Shown piece after piece: positions 34,644-42,725 of a stretch of DNA of 64,000 nucleotides (the first letter of the stretch is position 1; the number at the start of each line of letters is the position of its first letter). The notes below the pieces were generated by a model. That model was not told the DNA's origin. It made no database searches and worked only from the letters and a program-made list of their open reading frames with translations. Origin of the DNA: Pseudanabaena yagii GIHE-NHR1 (GTDB lineage Bacteria > Cyanobacteriota > Cyanobacteriia > Pseudanabaenales > Pseudanabaenaceae); NCBI RefSeq assembly GCF_012863495.1, contig NZ_JAAVJL010000001.1, positions 2,847,501-2,911,500 on the forward strand, in the 5' to 3' direction. A program made the position numbers and the translations under genes.

Positions 34644-35354
34644 TTATCTGCCTAAAGCACTAAATAACTCTTGTAAACGTCCTAAAAAAGAACCCGTCTT
34701 CTGTCCAGTTTTCTGACGGAAGAGGCGGTCAATATCGTCACTAGAAGGACGCTGTTCTACTTCTGAAAGAAATTGCATTCCCTCTTCAGTATTCACCCAC
34801 ACCTGCCATGTTTGCGGATAGCAACGCCATAATGCGCCAAGCTCTAGAGGTTTGATGTAGTAGGCAGTCTCGAAAGTACTTAAAAAGCGATCGCGTAGTC
34901 GTCTTGCGGAAAGTCCCAAACCCACCTCACTATTTTCAAGACGAGGATTGAGCATCACAAAGGGGCGATCGCCTGCTAGTTGCACCAATTTCTCAACCTG
35001 ATCGACTTCAACGGAGCTTGGCTCCACCAACAAAAAGGCTTTGTCTTCTTCGCGAACAGCTCTACGACCTTCATTGACTCCACGCACTGACACATCGAGA
35101 TCTGCCCATTCCCGTTTTGCTAATGCGGCTGCCCCTGCATCGGAAAAAATTGCTTGCCATGCGTTGTCATAGCGCTCATTAAAACTACGGGCAAATTCAT
35201 AGGCGATCGGCATAGATTTGAGTTCAGGAAAGCGCAAATCTACGAGGATACGGGTAGCACCGTCAGCGATCGCTTGATATGTAGCAGCGATCGCTTGTTC
35301 AGTCGTATCTTCTAAATTGTTGGGAAGTGTGATCGGGTCAGTTAAGTGAGTCAT
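34644..35354 (-). CDS. DUF1995 protein
   Basis: 236-residue soluble protein of DUF1995, a family shared by cyanobacteria and chloroplasts. Pattern: LPNNLEDTTEQAIAATYQAI near the N-terminus, GATRILVDLRFPELKSMPI, a Rossmann-like middle (AIFSDAGAAALAKREW; FLLVEPSSVEVDQVEKLVQL; RPFVMLNPRLENSEVGLG) and AYYIKPLELGALWRCYPQTW. Plant members affect photosynthetic complex maturation; the biochemical role is unknown. The start is ATG 35354. An IS630-type element sits only 17 bp upstream of that codon, so the native promoter may have been displaced. Confidence 0.8.
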   Translation of the reverse strand: MTHLTDPITLPNNLEDTTEQAIAATYQAIADGATRILVDLRFPELKSMPIAYEFARSFNERYDNAWQAIFSDAGAAALAKREWADLDVSVRGVNEGRRAVREEDKAFLLVEPSSVEVDQVEKLVQLAGDRPFVMLNPRLENSEVGLGLSARRLRDRFLSTFETAYYIKPLELGALWRCYPQTWQVWVNTEEGMQFLSEVEQRPSSDDIDRLFRQKTGQKTGSFLGRLQELFSALGR

Positions 35355-35372
35355 ATAAATTATTTTTAGATA

Positions 35373-36477
35373 AGTAGGTAGGCAGAATTAAATATAAGAT
35401 GAGATACCTACAAACAATACAATGCCAGCGCCAATAAGAATAATACTCACAGCAGAGCAAGAAGTTACCTTAAGCGAGATGAGTGAAGCAGAAAATTTAC
35501 CACAGAGGACTCGCGACCGAGCGCATATAGTGAGAATGAATGCCCAAGGATGGAACGCACCAAAGATAGCAGAAATATTCAAGTGCCATGAGCATAGAGT
35601 GAGTACAACGTTGAGAGTTGGCAAGCAGGAGGTATAGCAGGGTTATCTGGAATCAAGGGAAGAGGAGCAAAAGCAAAATGGCAAGACATCGACATGGCAT
35701 ACTTAATTTATTGTTTAGAGAACGACCCAAGTACGTACAACAGTAAGCAATTAGCGCATAAACTCAAGGAAGAGCGAGGGATTGATTTGAGTAGTGACCG
35801 ATTAAGGCGAATCCTAAAAAAATTATCAGTGGAAATGAACAAGAGCAAATCATAGAGGAAAACAAGATTCTGTAAAAAAACCTGAAACAAGCTTACTTAC
35901 AGATGTTGATACGAGCTGCTGAAGCAGGGGAAATCGAGTTAAAGTATTTGGATGAAGCAGGTTGGTGTCTGGAAAGTGCTGTTAGTAGTTATAGTTACAG
36001 CCAAATAGGTCAACAAAAGCGGATGGAGCAACCCCTGAAAAAAAATAGAAAGCGCGTTAGTATTCTCGGACTATGGCAACCAGACAAAGGATTCGAGTAT
36101 GCTCTAGCTCAAGGTGGATTCAATAGTCAGAGTTACATTAAAGTGATGGATTGGGTTGCTCAGAAAACGGCTCATGCCTTAGCTCAGACTGGTCGAATTA
36201 CTTTAGAAATCAAAGACAATGGCTCTCTACATACCAGTCTGTTATCTCAGCAACAATGGACTCGTTGGCAGGTATACTTTTTCTTTTTGCCTACCTATTG
36301 TTCGGAAATGAATCTGATTGAGTCCGAGTGGCTCCAACTGAAAACCTATGAAATTGCGGGTCAGATATTTGACAATGAGTATGATTTAGCTCTTGCTATC
36401 ATCGCTGGTATCGGAGCTCACAGTTCTTTAGGTGGTTATCCCATCGAAAGTTTTATATTTATTTCTGCCTAACTACT
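35373..36477 (+). mobile_element. IS630-family insertion sequence, decayed
   Basis: 1105-bp element with terminal inverted repeats: left 35373-35397, right 36453-36477, 23 of 25 bases matching (left AGTAGGTAGGCAGAATTAAA, right end reads AGTAGTTAGGCAGAAATAAA on the other strand). Both ends abut TA (35371-35372 and 36478-36479), the TA target duplication expected of IS630/Tc1. Ends are intact although the transposase is broken. Confidence 0.9.
35422..36472 (+). pseudogene. IS630-family transposase, frameshifted
   Basis: Starts MPAPIRIILTAEQEVTLSEM with a helix-turn-helix (APKIAEIFKCHEHRVSTTLR), then breaks. One base is missing near 35617, where the expected LRRWQAGGIAGL becomes out of frame. 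The second frame (KWQDIDMAYLIYCLENDPST, LSSDRLRRILKKLSVEM) shifts again near 35836 into a third frame with an internal TAA near 35872. The last part is open from about 35873 and carries the DDE domain: LDEAGWC, DNGSLHTS and NLIESEWLQLK. So catalytic residues persist, but at least two frameshifts and one stop inactivate it. Confidence 0.9.
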
Positions 36478-36506
36478 TAAAAAAACTAAATATACGGTAT
36501 TCAGAT

Positions 36507-36543
36507 AAGAAAGAGAGAGCCACTTAGTGGCTCTCTCTTTCTT
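36507..36543. terminator. Terminator of the L,D-transpeptidase gene
   Basis: Perfect 17-bp arms AAGAAAGAGAGAGCCAC and complement (36507-36523/36527-36543), loop TTA, touching the transpeptidase stop codon at 36544. Confidence 0.75.
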
Positions 36544-37194
36544 CTAATGCAAAATTTCAATAGTTGTTCCACGTTGTAATAGGGGATAAATTTCATCAAC
36601 ATCTTTATTCCTTAAAGATATACAACCCCAAGTCCAGTTAATTTTGCGATCAATGAGCCAATCTTTGCCCTTCTCAACCCCATGAATACCTATCTCACCT
36701 CCAATATCATCATTAGCTTTTACTTCACCTCTAGCTTTTGCCTGAGAGAATTTGCGCCATGATTCTTGATTGGGATAGTCTAGCAAAATGAACTTCGACC
36801 ATTCGGAATGGTAGTACAGTTCCTGTACATGAAAGATGCCTTCAGGAGTGCGCTTATCGCCTTGGCGGACTTTATCATCCTTAGGATTTGCTCCCAAAAC
36901 GATCGCATAGGATTTAATCGGCTTTTTTTGATAATAAACCGTGAGCTTATATTTAGATTTTTCGATCACAAGGGAGATTGCCTTTTTATCAAGTTGTTTG
37001 AGATTAATCAAACTAGAGATCGCTTTATCTTTATTGAGCAATTCATTAACGGCACTTGCTTCACAATTAACCACACAGGGCAAATTGTGGAATATCTGAG
37101 GTGTTGCGATCTCATATCCCAATAGACTCACCAATAATGCAAAGGAGCCAAAGATTGTTAGAGATCGGCGATTATCTATTTCTCGTGGTGACAT
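36544..37194 (-). CDS. L,D-transpeptidase (YkuD family)
   Basis: Exported or membrane-anchored peptidoglycan cross-linking enzyme, 216 residues. An N-terminal hydrophobic anchor (about 11-29, LTIFGSFALLVSLLGYEIA) precedes the catalytic YkuD domain at about 75-216: SYAIVLGANPKDDKVRQGD, RTPEGIFHVQELYY, the histidine motif GEIGIHGVEKG and the cysteine motif TWGCISLRN (Cys191). The usual SHGC is TWGC, a conservative variant. The start is ATG 37194. It lies 29 bp downstream of livM on the same strand but is functionally unrelated. Confidence 0.85.
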   Translation of the reverse strand: MSPREIDNRRSLTIFGSFALLVSLLGYEIATPQIFHNLPCVVNCEASAVNELLNKDKAISSLINLKQLDKKAISLVIEKSKYKLTVYYQKKPIKSYAIVLGANPKDDKVRQGDKRTPEGIFHVQELYYHSEWSKFILLDYPNQESWRKFSQAKARGEVKANDDIGGEIGIHGVEKGKDWLIDRKINWTWGCISLRNKDVDEIYPLLQRGTTIEILH

Positions 37195-37223
37195 ATTGAC
37201 TCTATATCGCAGAGACGAGGAAT

Positions 37224-38189
37224 TTAAGCCCCTTGTCTATCTTTAGGTTTATCTTTGACAAATATTTTTTGAGTAGCCTTTTTACACCAGACTAAAAATT
37301 CGGGTGTAATGATTCCTTTAGGATAAAAAATTGTACCAACCACAATCAATATCCCAAAAATGATTAAACGTCCATCCTTGAGAAATTGTCCTAGCCATAC
37401 AGGAACACCAGTACTCGCGATACCTCGTAAAGCTTCAGGCAAAGCGGTCAGCACAATGCCACCAATCACGGGTCCCCAGAATGTCCGCGAACCACCAATT
37501 AATACAAAAGCTAAGAAGATAATACTGGCATCAAAAGTTCCCTGACGAGCATTCCATGTATTTAAGAAATGGGCGCTCACGGCTCCAACCATACCTGCCA
37601 AAATCGCTGCAAGGGTAAAGGCTAAAACTTTGTAATAAGTAGGATTGATCCCCATAGAATCCGCAGCAAGTTCATCTTCCCGAATGGCAATTAGGGCTCG
37701 TCCAACGCGAATTTTTTCTAGGCGATACATAAATGCCATACTTAAGCCTAGCAATGGCAACGCAATCCATAAATACTCCAAAGGTGATTGAAATGGCTGA
37801 GGAATACCAAAAATACCGATCGCACCACCAGTGATCTCCAAGTTTAGAGATACCACTCGCAAAATTTCTACAAAGGCAATAGTGGCGATCGCTAGATAAA
37901 TTCCCCGTAAACGTAATACAGGAATCCCCAAAATTATCGCCAATATTCCTGATACGACACCAGCCAGCAACATTTCGAGTAATAGCCACCAAATTGTTAC
38001 AGTTCCTGTGGTCGTAGTTAAAATCTTAGTAGAGGCGATCGCGGCGATATATCCACCCAAGGCATAAAAACCTGATGTTGCTAGCGATAACTGACCTGCC
38101 ATTAATGGTAGATAAACGGAAATCCCTAGGATTGCCCCAAAAATTGCCGATACAATCAAAAAACCATAGGTATTAAAAAATTCAGCCAT
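37224..38189 (-). CDS. livM: Branched-chain amino acid ABC transporter permease (LivM type)
   Basis: 321-residue inner-membrane permease, about 8-9 helices: ISVYLPLMAGQLSLATSGFY, LGGYIAAIAS, ILGIPVLRLRGIYLAIATIA, and the cytoplasmic loop GRALIAIREDELAADSMGIN, the EAA-like motif contacting the ATPase; FLAFVLIGGSRTFWGPVIGG is also typical. It pairs with a LivH-type subunit (a candidate at 22.5 kb). The start is ATG 38189. A GTAN8TAC motif at 38317 upstream suggests NtcA control, consistent with nitrogen-regulated amino-acid uptake in cyanobacteria. Confidence 0.88.
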   Translation of the reverse strand: MAEFFNTYGFLIVSAIFGAILGISVYLPLMAGQLSLATSGFYALGGYIAAIASTKILTTTTGTVTIWWLLLEMLLAGVVSGILAIILGIPVLRLRGIYLAIATIAFVEILRVVSLNLEITGGAIGIFGIPQPFQSPLEYLWIALPLLGLSMAFMYRLEKIRVGRALIAIREDELAADSMGINPTYYKVLAFTLAAILAGMVGAVSAHFLNTWNARQGTFDASIIFLAFVLIGGSRTFWGPVIGGIVLTALPEALRGIASTGVPVWLGQFLKDGRLIIFGILIVVGTIFYPKGIITPEFLVWCKKATQKIFVKDKPKDRQGA

Positions 38190-38316
38190 CGGTGAGATTT
38201 GTTATTTTATTAAGATGGGATATTAGCACTTCTCTTAAAAAATAACCTTCCATAGCACTAATTAGCTATCATTAGTCAATAAGCAACAGTATCTTAAGAA
38301 AGTATTAAGATTTTCT

Positions 38317-38330
38317 GTAACACTAAGTAC
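38317..38330 (-). promoter_or_regulatory. Candidate NtcA-binding site for livM
   Basis: Perfect GTA-N8-TAC (GTAACACTAAGTAC on the plus strand). Reading towards livM, a TAN3T -10 (TAAGAT) begins 20 bases after the site, close to the 22-23 of classical NtcA-activated promoters. No such -10 follows in the guaB3 direction. Confidence 0.5.
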
Positions 38331-38513
38331 AACTTTAGTGGCAATTACCAAGCGATCGCTGCTTAAAACATCAACCCTTCGCGTAAATCTTGAACACGAG
38401 ATTCTTACGTCAACCTTGGCAAATGGTGAATTTGTAACTGTGTGTCACTTCGTGCCATGTAGTTACAATCAGCACTAACCTAAACTTAAATTCTAGAGAA
38501 GAGAGTACAAACA

Positions 38514-39677
38514 GTGGACATTCAAATTGGGCGCGGTAAAACTGCACGCAGAGCCTATGGCATCGACGAAATTGCACTAGTACCAGGAGGAAGAACCCTC
38601 GATCCCAACGTTGCCGATACATTCTGGGAAGTTGGGGGAATTCGTCGAGAAATTCCGATTATTGCCAGCGCTATGGATGGCGTTGTCGATGTCGATGCGG
38701 CTGTAAGACTTTCTGAGCTAGGAGCATTAGGTGTAATTAACCTTGATGGTATCCAAACCCGCTATGACGATCCCAAGCCAATCCTAGAAAAAATTGCATC
38801 CGTGGGCGTTACCGAGTTTGTCTCACTTATGCAACAGCTTTATGCTGAGCCAGTTAAACCCGAACTCATCCAAAAACGTATCCGCGAAATCAAAGAGAAG
38901 GGCGGTATTGCTTGCGCCAGCAGCATCCCTGTTAATGCCTTCAAATATGGGTTAATCGCCGCCGAAGCAGGTTGTGACTTATTTTTCTTGCAATCCACAG
39001 TAGTATCTACCACTCACATTGCGGCGGAAGGATTGGTTTCTCTCGATCTTGCCAAATTCTGCCAAGAAATGCCAATTCCAGTACTCATGGGCAACTGTGT
39101 TACCTACGATGTCACTTTAGAATTGTTGAGAGCAGGAGCCGCTGGTGTACTTGTGGGCATTGGTCCTGGTGCTGCCTGCACATCTAGAGGTGTACTTGGT
39201 GTTGGGGTTCCTCAAGCCACAGCCGTCGCTGACTGTGCTGCTGCCCGTGAAGACTTTTTCAAAGAAACTGGCAAGTATGTGCCCATCATTGCCGATGGTG
39301 GCCTGATTACGGGGGGAGATATTTGTAAATCGATCGCCTGTGGTGCTGATGCTGTGATGATTGGTTCCCCCTTCGCGAGAGCATCTGAAGCTCCCGGACG
39401 AGGCTTTCACTGGGGTATGGCAACACCTAGCCCTGTATTGCCACGTGGTACTCGCATCAAGGTGGGGACAACAGGTTCCCTAGAGCAAATTTTACGCGGG
39501 CCTGCGGGGCTTGACGACGGTACACACAACCTCTTAGGTGCACTCAAAACTAGTATGGGAACTTTAGGTGCAGCTAATATTCGTGAAATGCAACAAGTGG
39601 AAGTGGTCATTGCACCATCACTTTTGACCGAAGGAAAGGTTTACCAAAAAGCACAACAACTAGGCATGGGCAAATAG
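38514..39677 (+). CDS. guaB3: GuaB3-type IMP dehydrogenase-related protein
   Basis: 387-residue TIM-barrel of the IMPDH/GMPR superfamily lacking CBS domains, as in the GuaB3 group of cyanobacteria and actinobacteria. Visible: IGRGKTARRAYGIDEIALVP, PIIASAMDGVVDVDAAVRLS, the phosphate loop and catalytic Cys in VGIGPGAACTSRGVLGVGVP, ADGGLITGGDICKSIACGAD and GTTGSLEQILRGPA. The start is GTG 38514 (MDIQIGRGKTARR) with AGAGAAGAGAG upstream. Enzymatic activity of the group was long unclear; I know it only as IMPDH-like. It ends in a hairpin at 39686-39715. Confidence 0.88.
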   Translation: MDIQIGRGKTARRAYGIDEIALVPGGRTLDPNVADTFWEVGGIRREIPIIASAMDGVVDVDAAVRLSELGALGVINLDGIQTRYDDPKPILEKIASVGVTEFVSLMQQLYAEPVKPELIQKRIREIKEKGGIACASSIPVNAFKYGLIAAEAGCDLFFLQSTVVSTTHIAAEGLVSLDLAKFCQEMPIPVLMGNCVTYDVTLELLRAGAAGVLVGIGPGAACTSRGVLGVGVPQATAVADCAAAREDFFKETGKYVPIIADGGLITGGDICKSIACGADAVMIGSPFARASEAPGRGFHWGMATPSPVLPRGTRIKVGTTGSLEQILRGPAGLDDGTHNLLGALKTSMGTLGAANIREMQQVEVVIAPSLLTEGKVYQKAQQLGMGK

Positions 39678-39685
39678 CCTAAATT

Positions 39686-39715
39686 AAGAAAGACTTGGCA
39701 TACCAAGTCTTTCTT
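39686..39715 (+). terminator. Terminator of guaB3
   Basis: 13-bp arms AAGAAAGACTTGG / CCAAGTCTTTCTT with loop CATA, 8 bases after the stop codon. Confidence 0.8.
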
Positions 39716-39834
39716 GCCTTTTTGCATTAATTGGCGAACAAACTGAATCATAGCCAACTTCTTTTTTGCCTACGGCAAAATAAAATCTCAAACATCTTAA
39801 TAGGTTTGATTACTTAGTTTTCAAATAAGCATAT

Positions 39835-39919
39835 AGCAATCCTAAATGTTTTGTGGAATCGCACTCTTTTGGGGTGCGATTCCACAAAACCAAAAATCTA
39901 CAAATGATTTAGGAATGCT
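39835..39919. repeat. Dispersed MITE-like element family C, copy 2
   Basis: 85 bp with terminal inverted repeats AGCAATCCTAAAT / ATTTAGGAATGCT, bounded by TAT/AT. An internal hairpin has arms TTTTGTGGAATCGCACTC / GGTGCGATTCCACAAAA. In inverted orientation it matches copy 1 (23891-23975) along its full length. Confidence 0.8.
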
Positions 39920-40297
39920 ATTGAAGTGAGTAGATTTGAGCATGAATTCACGCACACAAACTTACTTAAAATCTTTTCAACTCGCTAGACTTGCGTAAGT
40001 CCTACTTATATCTGAATCATTGTAATTTTCTAGAAAAGATCAGGGTAATATTGAAACTATGGTTAAGGTATTACATCTACTGTGTAAATTACTAAATGAA
40101 GATTTAAATTTTCATTTACAGCATATTTAGTTTTTTGTGTAGTATAGGTAAATTTACAAAAGTCTTGCTTTGTAGTTTTTTTGTAAATTGATCTAGTGTT
40201 TAAGAAAGTGCAAAGTATCTATAATCAATACTACAGGGGGAGTAATCCGTAGAACTTAATTTGCTAGGGGCATACAACTAGGACGACCTAAATCGAT
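39920..40297. other. Leader region of the receiver-gene cluster, no gene seen
   Basis: AT-rich 380 bp ahead of the first receiver gene. No open frame, RNA fold or repeat is recognised; GGGGGAG at 40236 and GGGGC at 40267 are too far from the start to act as ribosome sites. It presumably contains the operon promoter. Confidence 0.4.
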
Positions 40298-40675
40298 ATG
40301 GCAAAAATTCTACTGGTTGAAGATAATGAAATGAATCGCGATATGTTATCGCGAAGATTGAGGCGTAGGGGATTTGAAGTTGTCATAGCAGTCGATGGAG
40401 CTACGGGCATAACCACAGCCGAGTTAGAACTCCCTGACTTAATCGTGATGGATATGAGCTTACCAATTTTAGATGGATGGGAAGCGACCAAACGCTTAAA
40501 ACAAATAGATGCAACTAGCAATATTCCGATTATTGGTTGTTCGGCTCATGCGATGGTAGGCGATCGCGAAAGAGGGATTGAGGCGGGTTGTGATGATTAC
40601 GACACTAAGCCAATTGAATTTGCAAGATTATTAGAAAAAATTGAGAGATTGTTGGAAAAGTATGCCAGAAATTAG
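40298..40675 (+). CDS. Single-domain response regulator (CheY-like)
   Basis: 125-residue stand-alone receiver. Acidic pocket LVEDNEMNRD, phospho-acceptor Asp52 in IVMDMSLPILDGW, Ser/Thr switch in IIGCSAHAM and Lys in YDTKPIEF. This pattern (SAHAMVGDRERGIEAGCDDY) is that of receivers paired with large hybrid kinases. It is the first gene of a three-gene operon; its stop overlaps the next start by 14 bases. No output domain, so it works by protein contact or phosphorelay. Confidence 0.9.
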   Translation: MAKILLVEDNEMNRDMLSRRLRRRGFEVVIAVDGATGITTAELELPDLIVMDMSLPILDGWEATKRLKQIDATSNIPIIGCSAHAMVGDRERGIEAGCDDYDTKPIEFARLLEKIERLLEKYARN

Positions 40676-41672
40676 TGAATCTAGCTTACTCATTGTTGAC
40701 GATGCTCAGATGAATCGAGAGCTTCTCTATCGCCATTTAAAAAATTTAGGATATACCAACATTATTTTGGCTGATAGTGGCAAAAGAGGTCTGGAAATCG
40801 TCGCATCACAATCAATTGACTTAATTTTGCTGGATATGATGATGCCAGTGATGAATGGATTAGAAATGCTAAACCATCTCAAATCTCACCAAGAATGGCA
40901 AATTATTCCTGTAATTATCATCTCAGCATTAGACGAAAAAGAGATGATGCTTACCTGCATTCAAAAGGGAGCCGAAGATTATTTAATCAAACCCTATGAT
41001 CGTGTCCTTCTCAAAGCTAGAGTTAGAGCCTGCCTTGAGAAGAAAATGTTACACGATCGCGAATTTTTAAATAAGCAAAAACTTGAGGCGGCTTACAAAG
41101 AACTTGCAGTCGCATATTATGAGCTAGAAATTATCAAAAATGAATTAGAAGCGCTATCTCACCGTGATGGCTTAACAGGAATTGCTAATCGTCGCTATTT
41201 CGACAAAGTTTTAGAAAGGGAATGGAATGCAGCGAAAAGAGAACATAAATTTCTATCCCTCATCCTATTTGATATAGACTATTTTAAGAAATACAATGAT
41301 ACCTATGGGCATCTTGCTGGGGATGACTGTCTATGCCAAGTAGCGATCGCCGCATCGCGAGTTATTAAACGGCCAAGAGATACATTAGCAAGATATGGAG
41401 GTGAAGAATTTGCGGTAATTTTACCAGATACAGATTTGAAGGGGGCAAGCTTTTGTGCAGAACAAATTCGCTTTGCGATAGAAAATCTTCATGTTATTCA
41501 TATATCTTCACAGATTAATTCCTACGTTACCGCCAGCCTAGGAATCTCAACAATTAACCCTTCTGCCGAACTGACAACTTCCCAGCAATTAATCAAAGAA
41601 GCTGACCTCGCTCTATATGAAGCTAAAAGAGAAGGGCGAAATCGCGTTAAGTTATGGTCTCACAATTCGTAA
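40662..41672 (+). CDS. Receiver-GGDEF diguanylate cyclase (PleD/WspR-like)
   Basis: 336-residue response regulator that makes cyclic di-GMP from GTP. Receiver about 8-125 with phospho-acceptor Asp58 (IDLILLDMMMPVMNG) and Lys in YLIKPYD. A coiled-coil linker about 130-165 is rich in Glu/Leu. The GGDEF domain is about 166-330: LSHRDGLTGIANRRYFD, active site GGEEF (246-250) and an intact inhibitory I-site RxxD (RPRD, 237-240) exactly five residues upstream, so product inhibition is expected. The start is ATG 40662, inside the end of the preceding receiver gene. The 3' end overlaps or abuts the third gene. Confidence 0.92.
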   Translation: MPEISESSLLIVDDAQMNRELLYRHLKNLGYTNIILADSGKRGLEIVASQSIDLILLDMMMPVMNGLEMLNHLKSHQEWQIIPVIIISALDEKEMMLTCIQKGAEDYLIKPYDRVLLKARVRACLEKKMLHDREFLNKQKLEAAYKELAVAYYELEIIKNELEALSHRDGLTGIANRRYFDKVLEREWNAAKREHKFLSLILFDIDYFKKYNDTYGHLAGDDCLCQVAIAASRVIKRPRDTLARYGGEEFAVILPDTDLKGASFCAEQIRFAIENLHVIHISSQINSYVTASLGISTINPSAELTTSQQLIKEADLALYEAKREGRNRVKLWSHNS

Positions 41673-41686
41673 GTAAGGGTAGCAAC

Positions 41687-42406
41687 ATGGCAATGCAAAA
41701 CTTCCAAATATTAATTGTTGATGATAATGAAATAAATCGAGATATGTTGGCAAGGCGCTTACATAGAAAGGATTTTAATCTATCAATGGCAGTAGATGGT
41801 CGTGCGGCTTTATCGATGATTCAGGCAAATCGCTATGACTTGATTCTTCTAGATATCATGATGCCTGAGATCGATGGATATGCAGTACTAAAATATTTAA
41901 AAAAAGACCCAAGGTTACGAAATATTCCTGTCATCATCATTTCTGCTCTTGAAGAAATGGATAGTGTGATGCAGTGCATGGAAATCGGCGCAGATGATTA
42001 TTTGACTAAGCCCTTCGATCCTGAAATGCTGAAGTCCGCAGTTAATCGGTGTTTATCCAGTAGAACAACACCATCAACACCACCTAACTTTAACAAACCT
42101 AATGATGCTCCAAAAGCGACATCTGTGAATACGAGCGATCAGATTACTGGATTTAACTTACCTGAAAATACTACCCGTGGGAGATCCACGAATACAATTA
42201 CTATTGATGAGGTTGTACTGCGGATTATGCAGTCAGGAATCATTAATCGTAAAAGCTATCTATATTTTAGTAAGGCAATTTACAATAGCTTATTTGAGAA
42301 TATCGGACTCAACGAGCAGGAACTTTATCAAATTAATTCAGTATTTGCCGCAATTCAGTCGGGAAGAATTAGAGTAGTTGATTCGAGCGCACCTAGCAAA
42401 CTCTAA
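41687..42406 (+). CDS. Response regulator with uncharacterised C-terminal domain
   Basis: About 239 residues. Receiver 1-125: LIVDDNEINRDMLARRL, phospho-acceptor in DLILLDIMMPEIDGY and YLTKPFD. A Pro/Asn/Thr-rich linker about 130-175 is followed by a helical C-terminal domain I do not recognise (TITIDEVVLRIMQSGIINRK ... LYQINSVFAAIQSGRIRVVD), with no HTH, GGDEF or EAL signature. ATG 41687 or 41693 is preferred (AAGTAAGGGT upstream); an in-frame ATG at 41654 would overlap the cyclase gene. Operon context suggests it modulates or reads the same phospho-signal as the cyclase. Confidence 0.85.
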   Translation: MAMQNFQILIVDDNEINRDMLARRLHRKDFNLSMAVDGRAALSMIQANRYDLILLDIMMPEIDGYAVLKYLKKDPRLRNIPVIIISALEEMDSVMQCMEIGADDYLTKPFDPEMLKSAVNRCLSSRTTPSTPPNFNKPNDAPKATSVNTSDQITGFNLPENTTRGRSTNTITIDEVVLRIMQSGIINRKSYLYFSKAIYNSLFENIGLNEQELYQINSVFAAIQSGRIRVVDSSAPSKL

Positions 42407-42423
42407 CCCTCAAAAAGGCATTA

Positions 42424-42534
42424 AGCCTTGCGGATAAAAAATGTCCCACCACATTTATCTAGCTTCGACTTCGCTCAGCTAACGTTGGCTGAGCGGAGTC
42501 GAAGCCACAGGTACTTTAATTAATAGCAAGTCCC
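42424..42534 (-). repeat. Dispersed repeat family A, copy 3 (inverted)
   Basis: 111 bp, reverse orientation relative to copy 1, with the same order of ends and the same CTTCGACTTCGCTCAGC core palindrome; one arm carries a paired GCGGAGTC variant. Lies between the receiver operon and ecfT. Confidence 0.85.
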
Positions 42535-42578
42535 TTATTAACTCAGCCTAAGCTAATTGTTTAGAGGGTATGTACACG

Positions 42579-42650
42579 AATTGGTAGATTTTTGGGTTTG
42601 TGGAAGCGCACCCTGAAGGAGTGCGCTTCCACAAACCATTTAGGCTTGCT
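42579..42650. repeat. Dispersed MITE-like element family C, copy 3
   Basis: Hairpin arms TTTGTGGAAGCGCACC / GGAGTGCGCTTCCACAAA followed by CATTTAGGCTTGCTATA, as in copies 1 and 2; the left terminal repeat is eroded. Ends 75 bp before the ecfT start and adds a spurious in-frame extension to that gene. Confidence 0.75.
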
Positions 42651-42725
42651 ATAGGAAGTGCTGTTGCTCTTAATTGGTATATTGTAAATTGCACGAACAA
42701 AATCCTCGAAAAATATCAGAATATA

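Noticed and set aside
42600-42725. Upstream extension of ecfT
   Set aside because: These 42 codons translate the family C hairpin; conserved similarity begins at GTG 42726.
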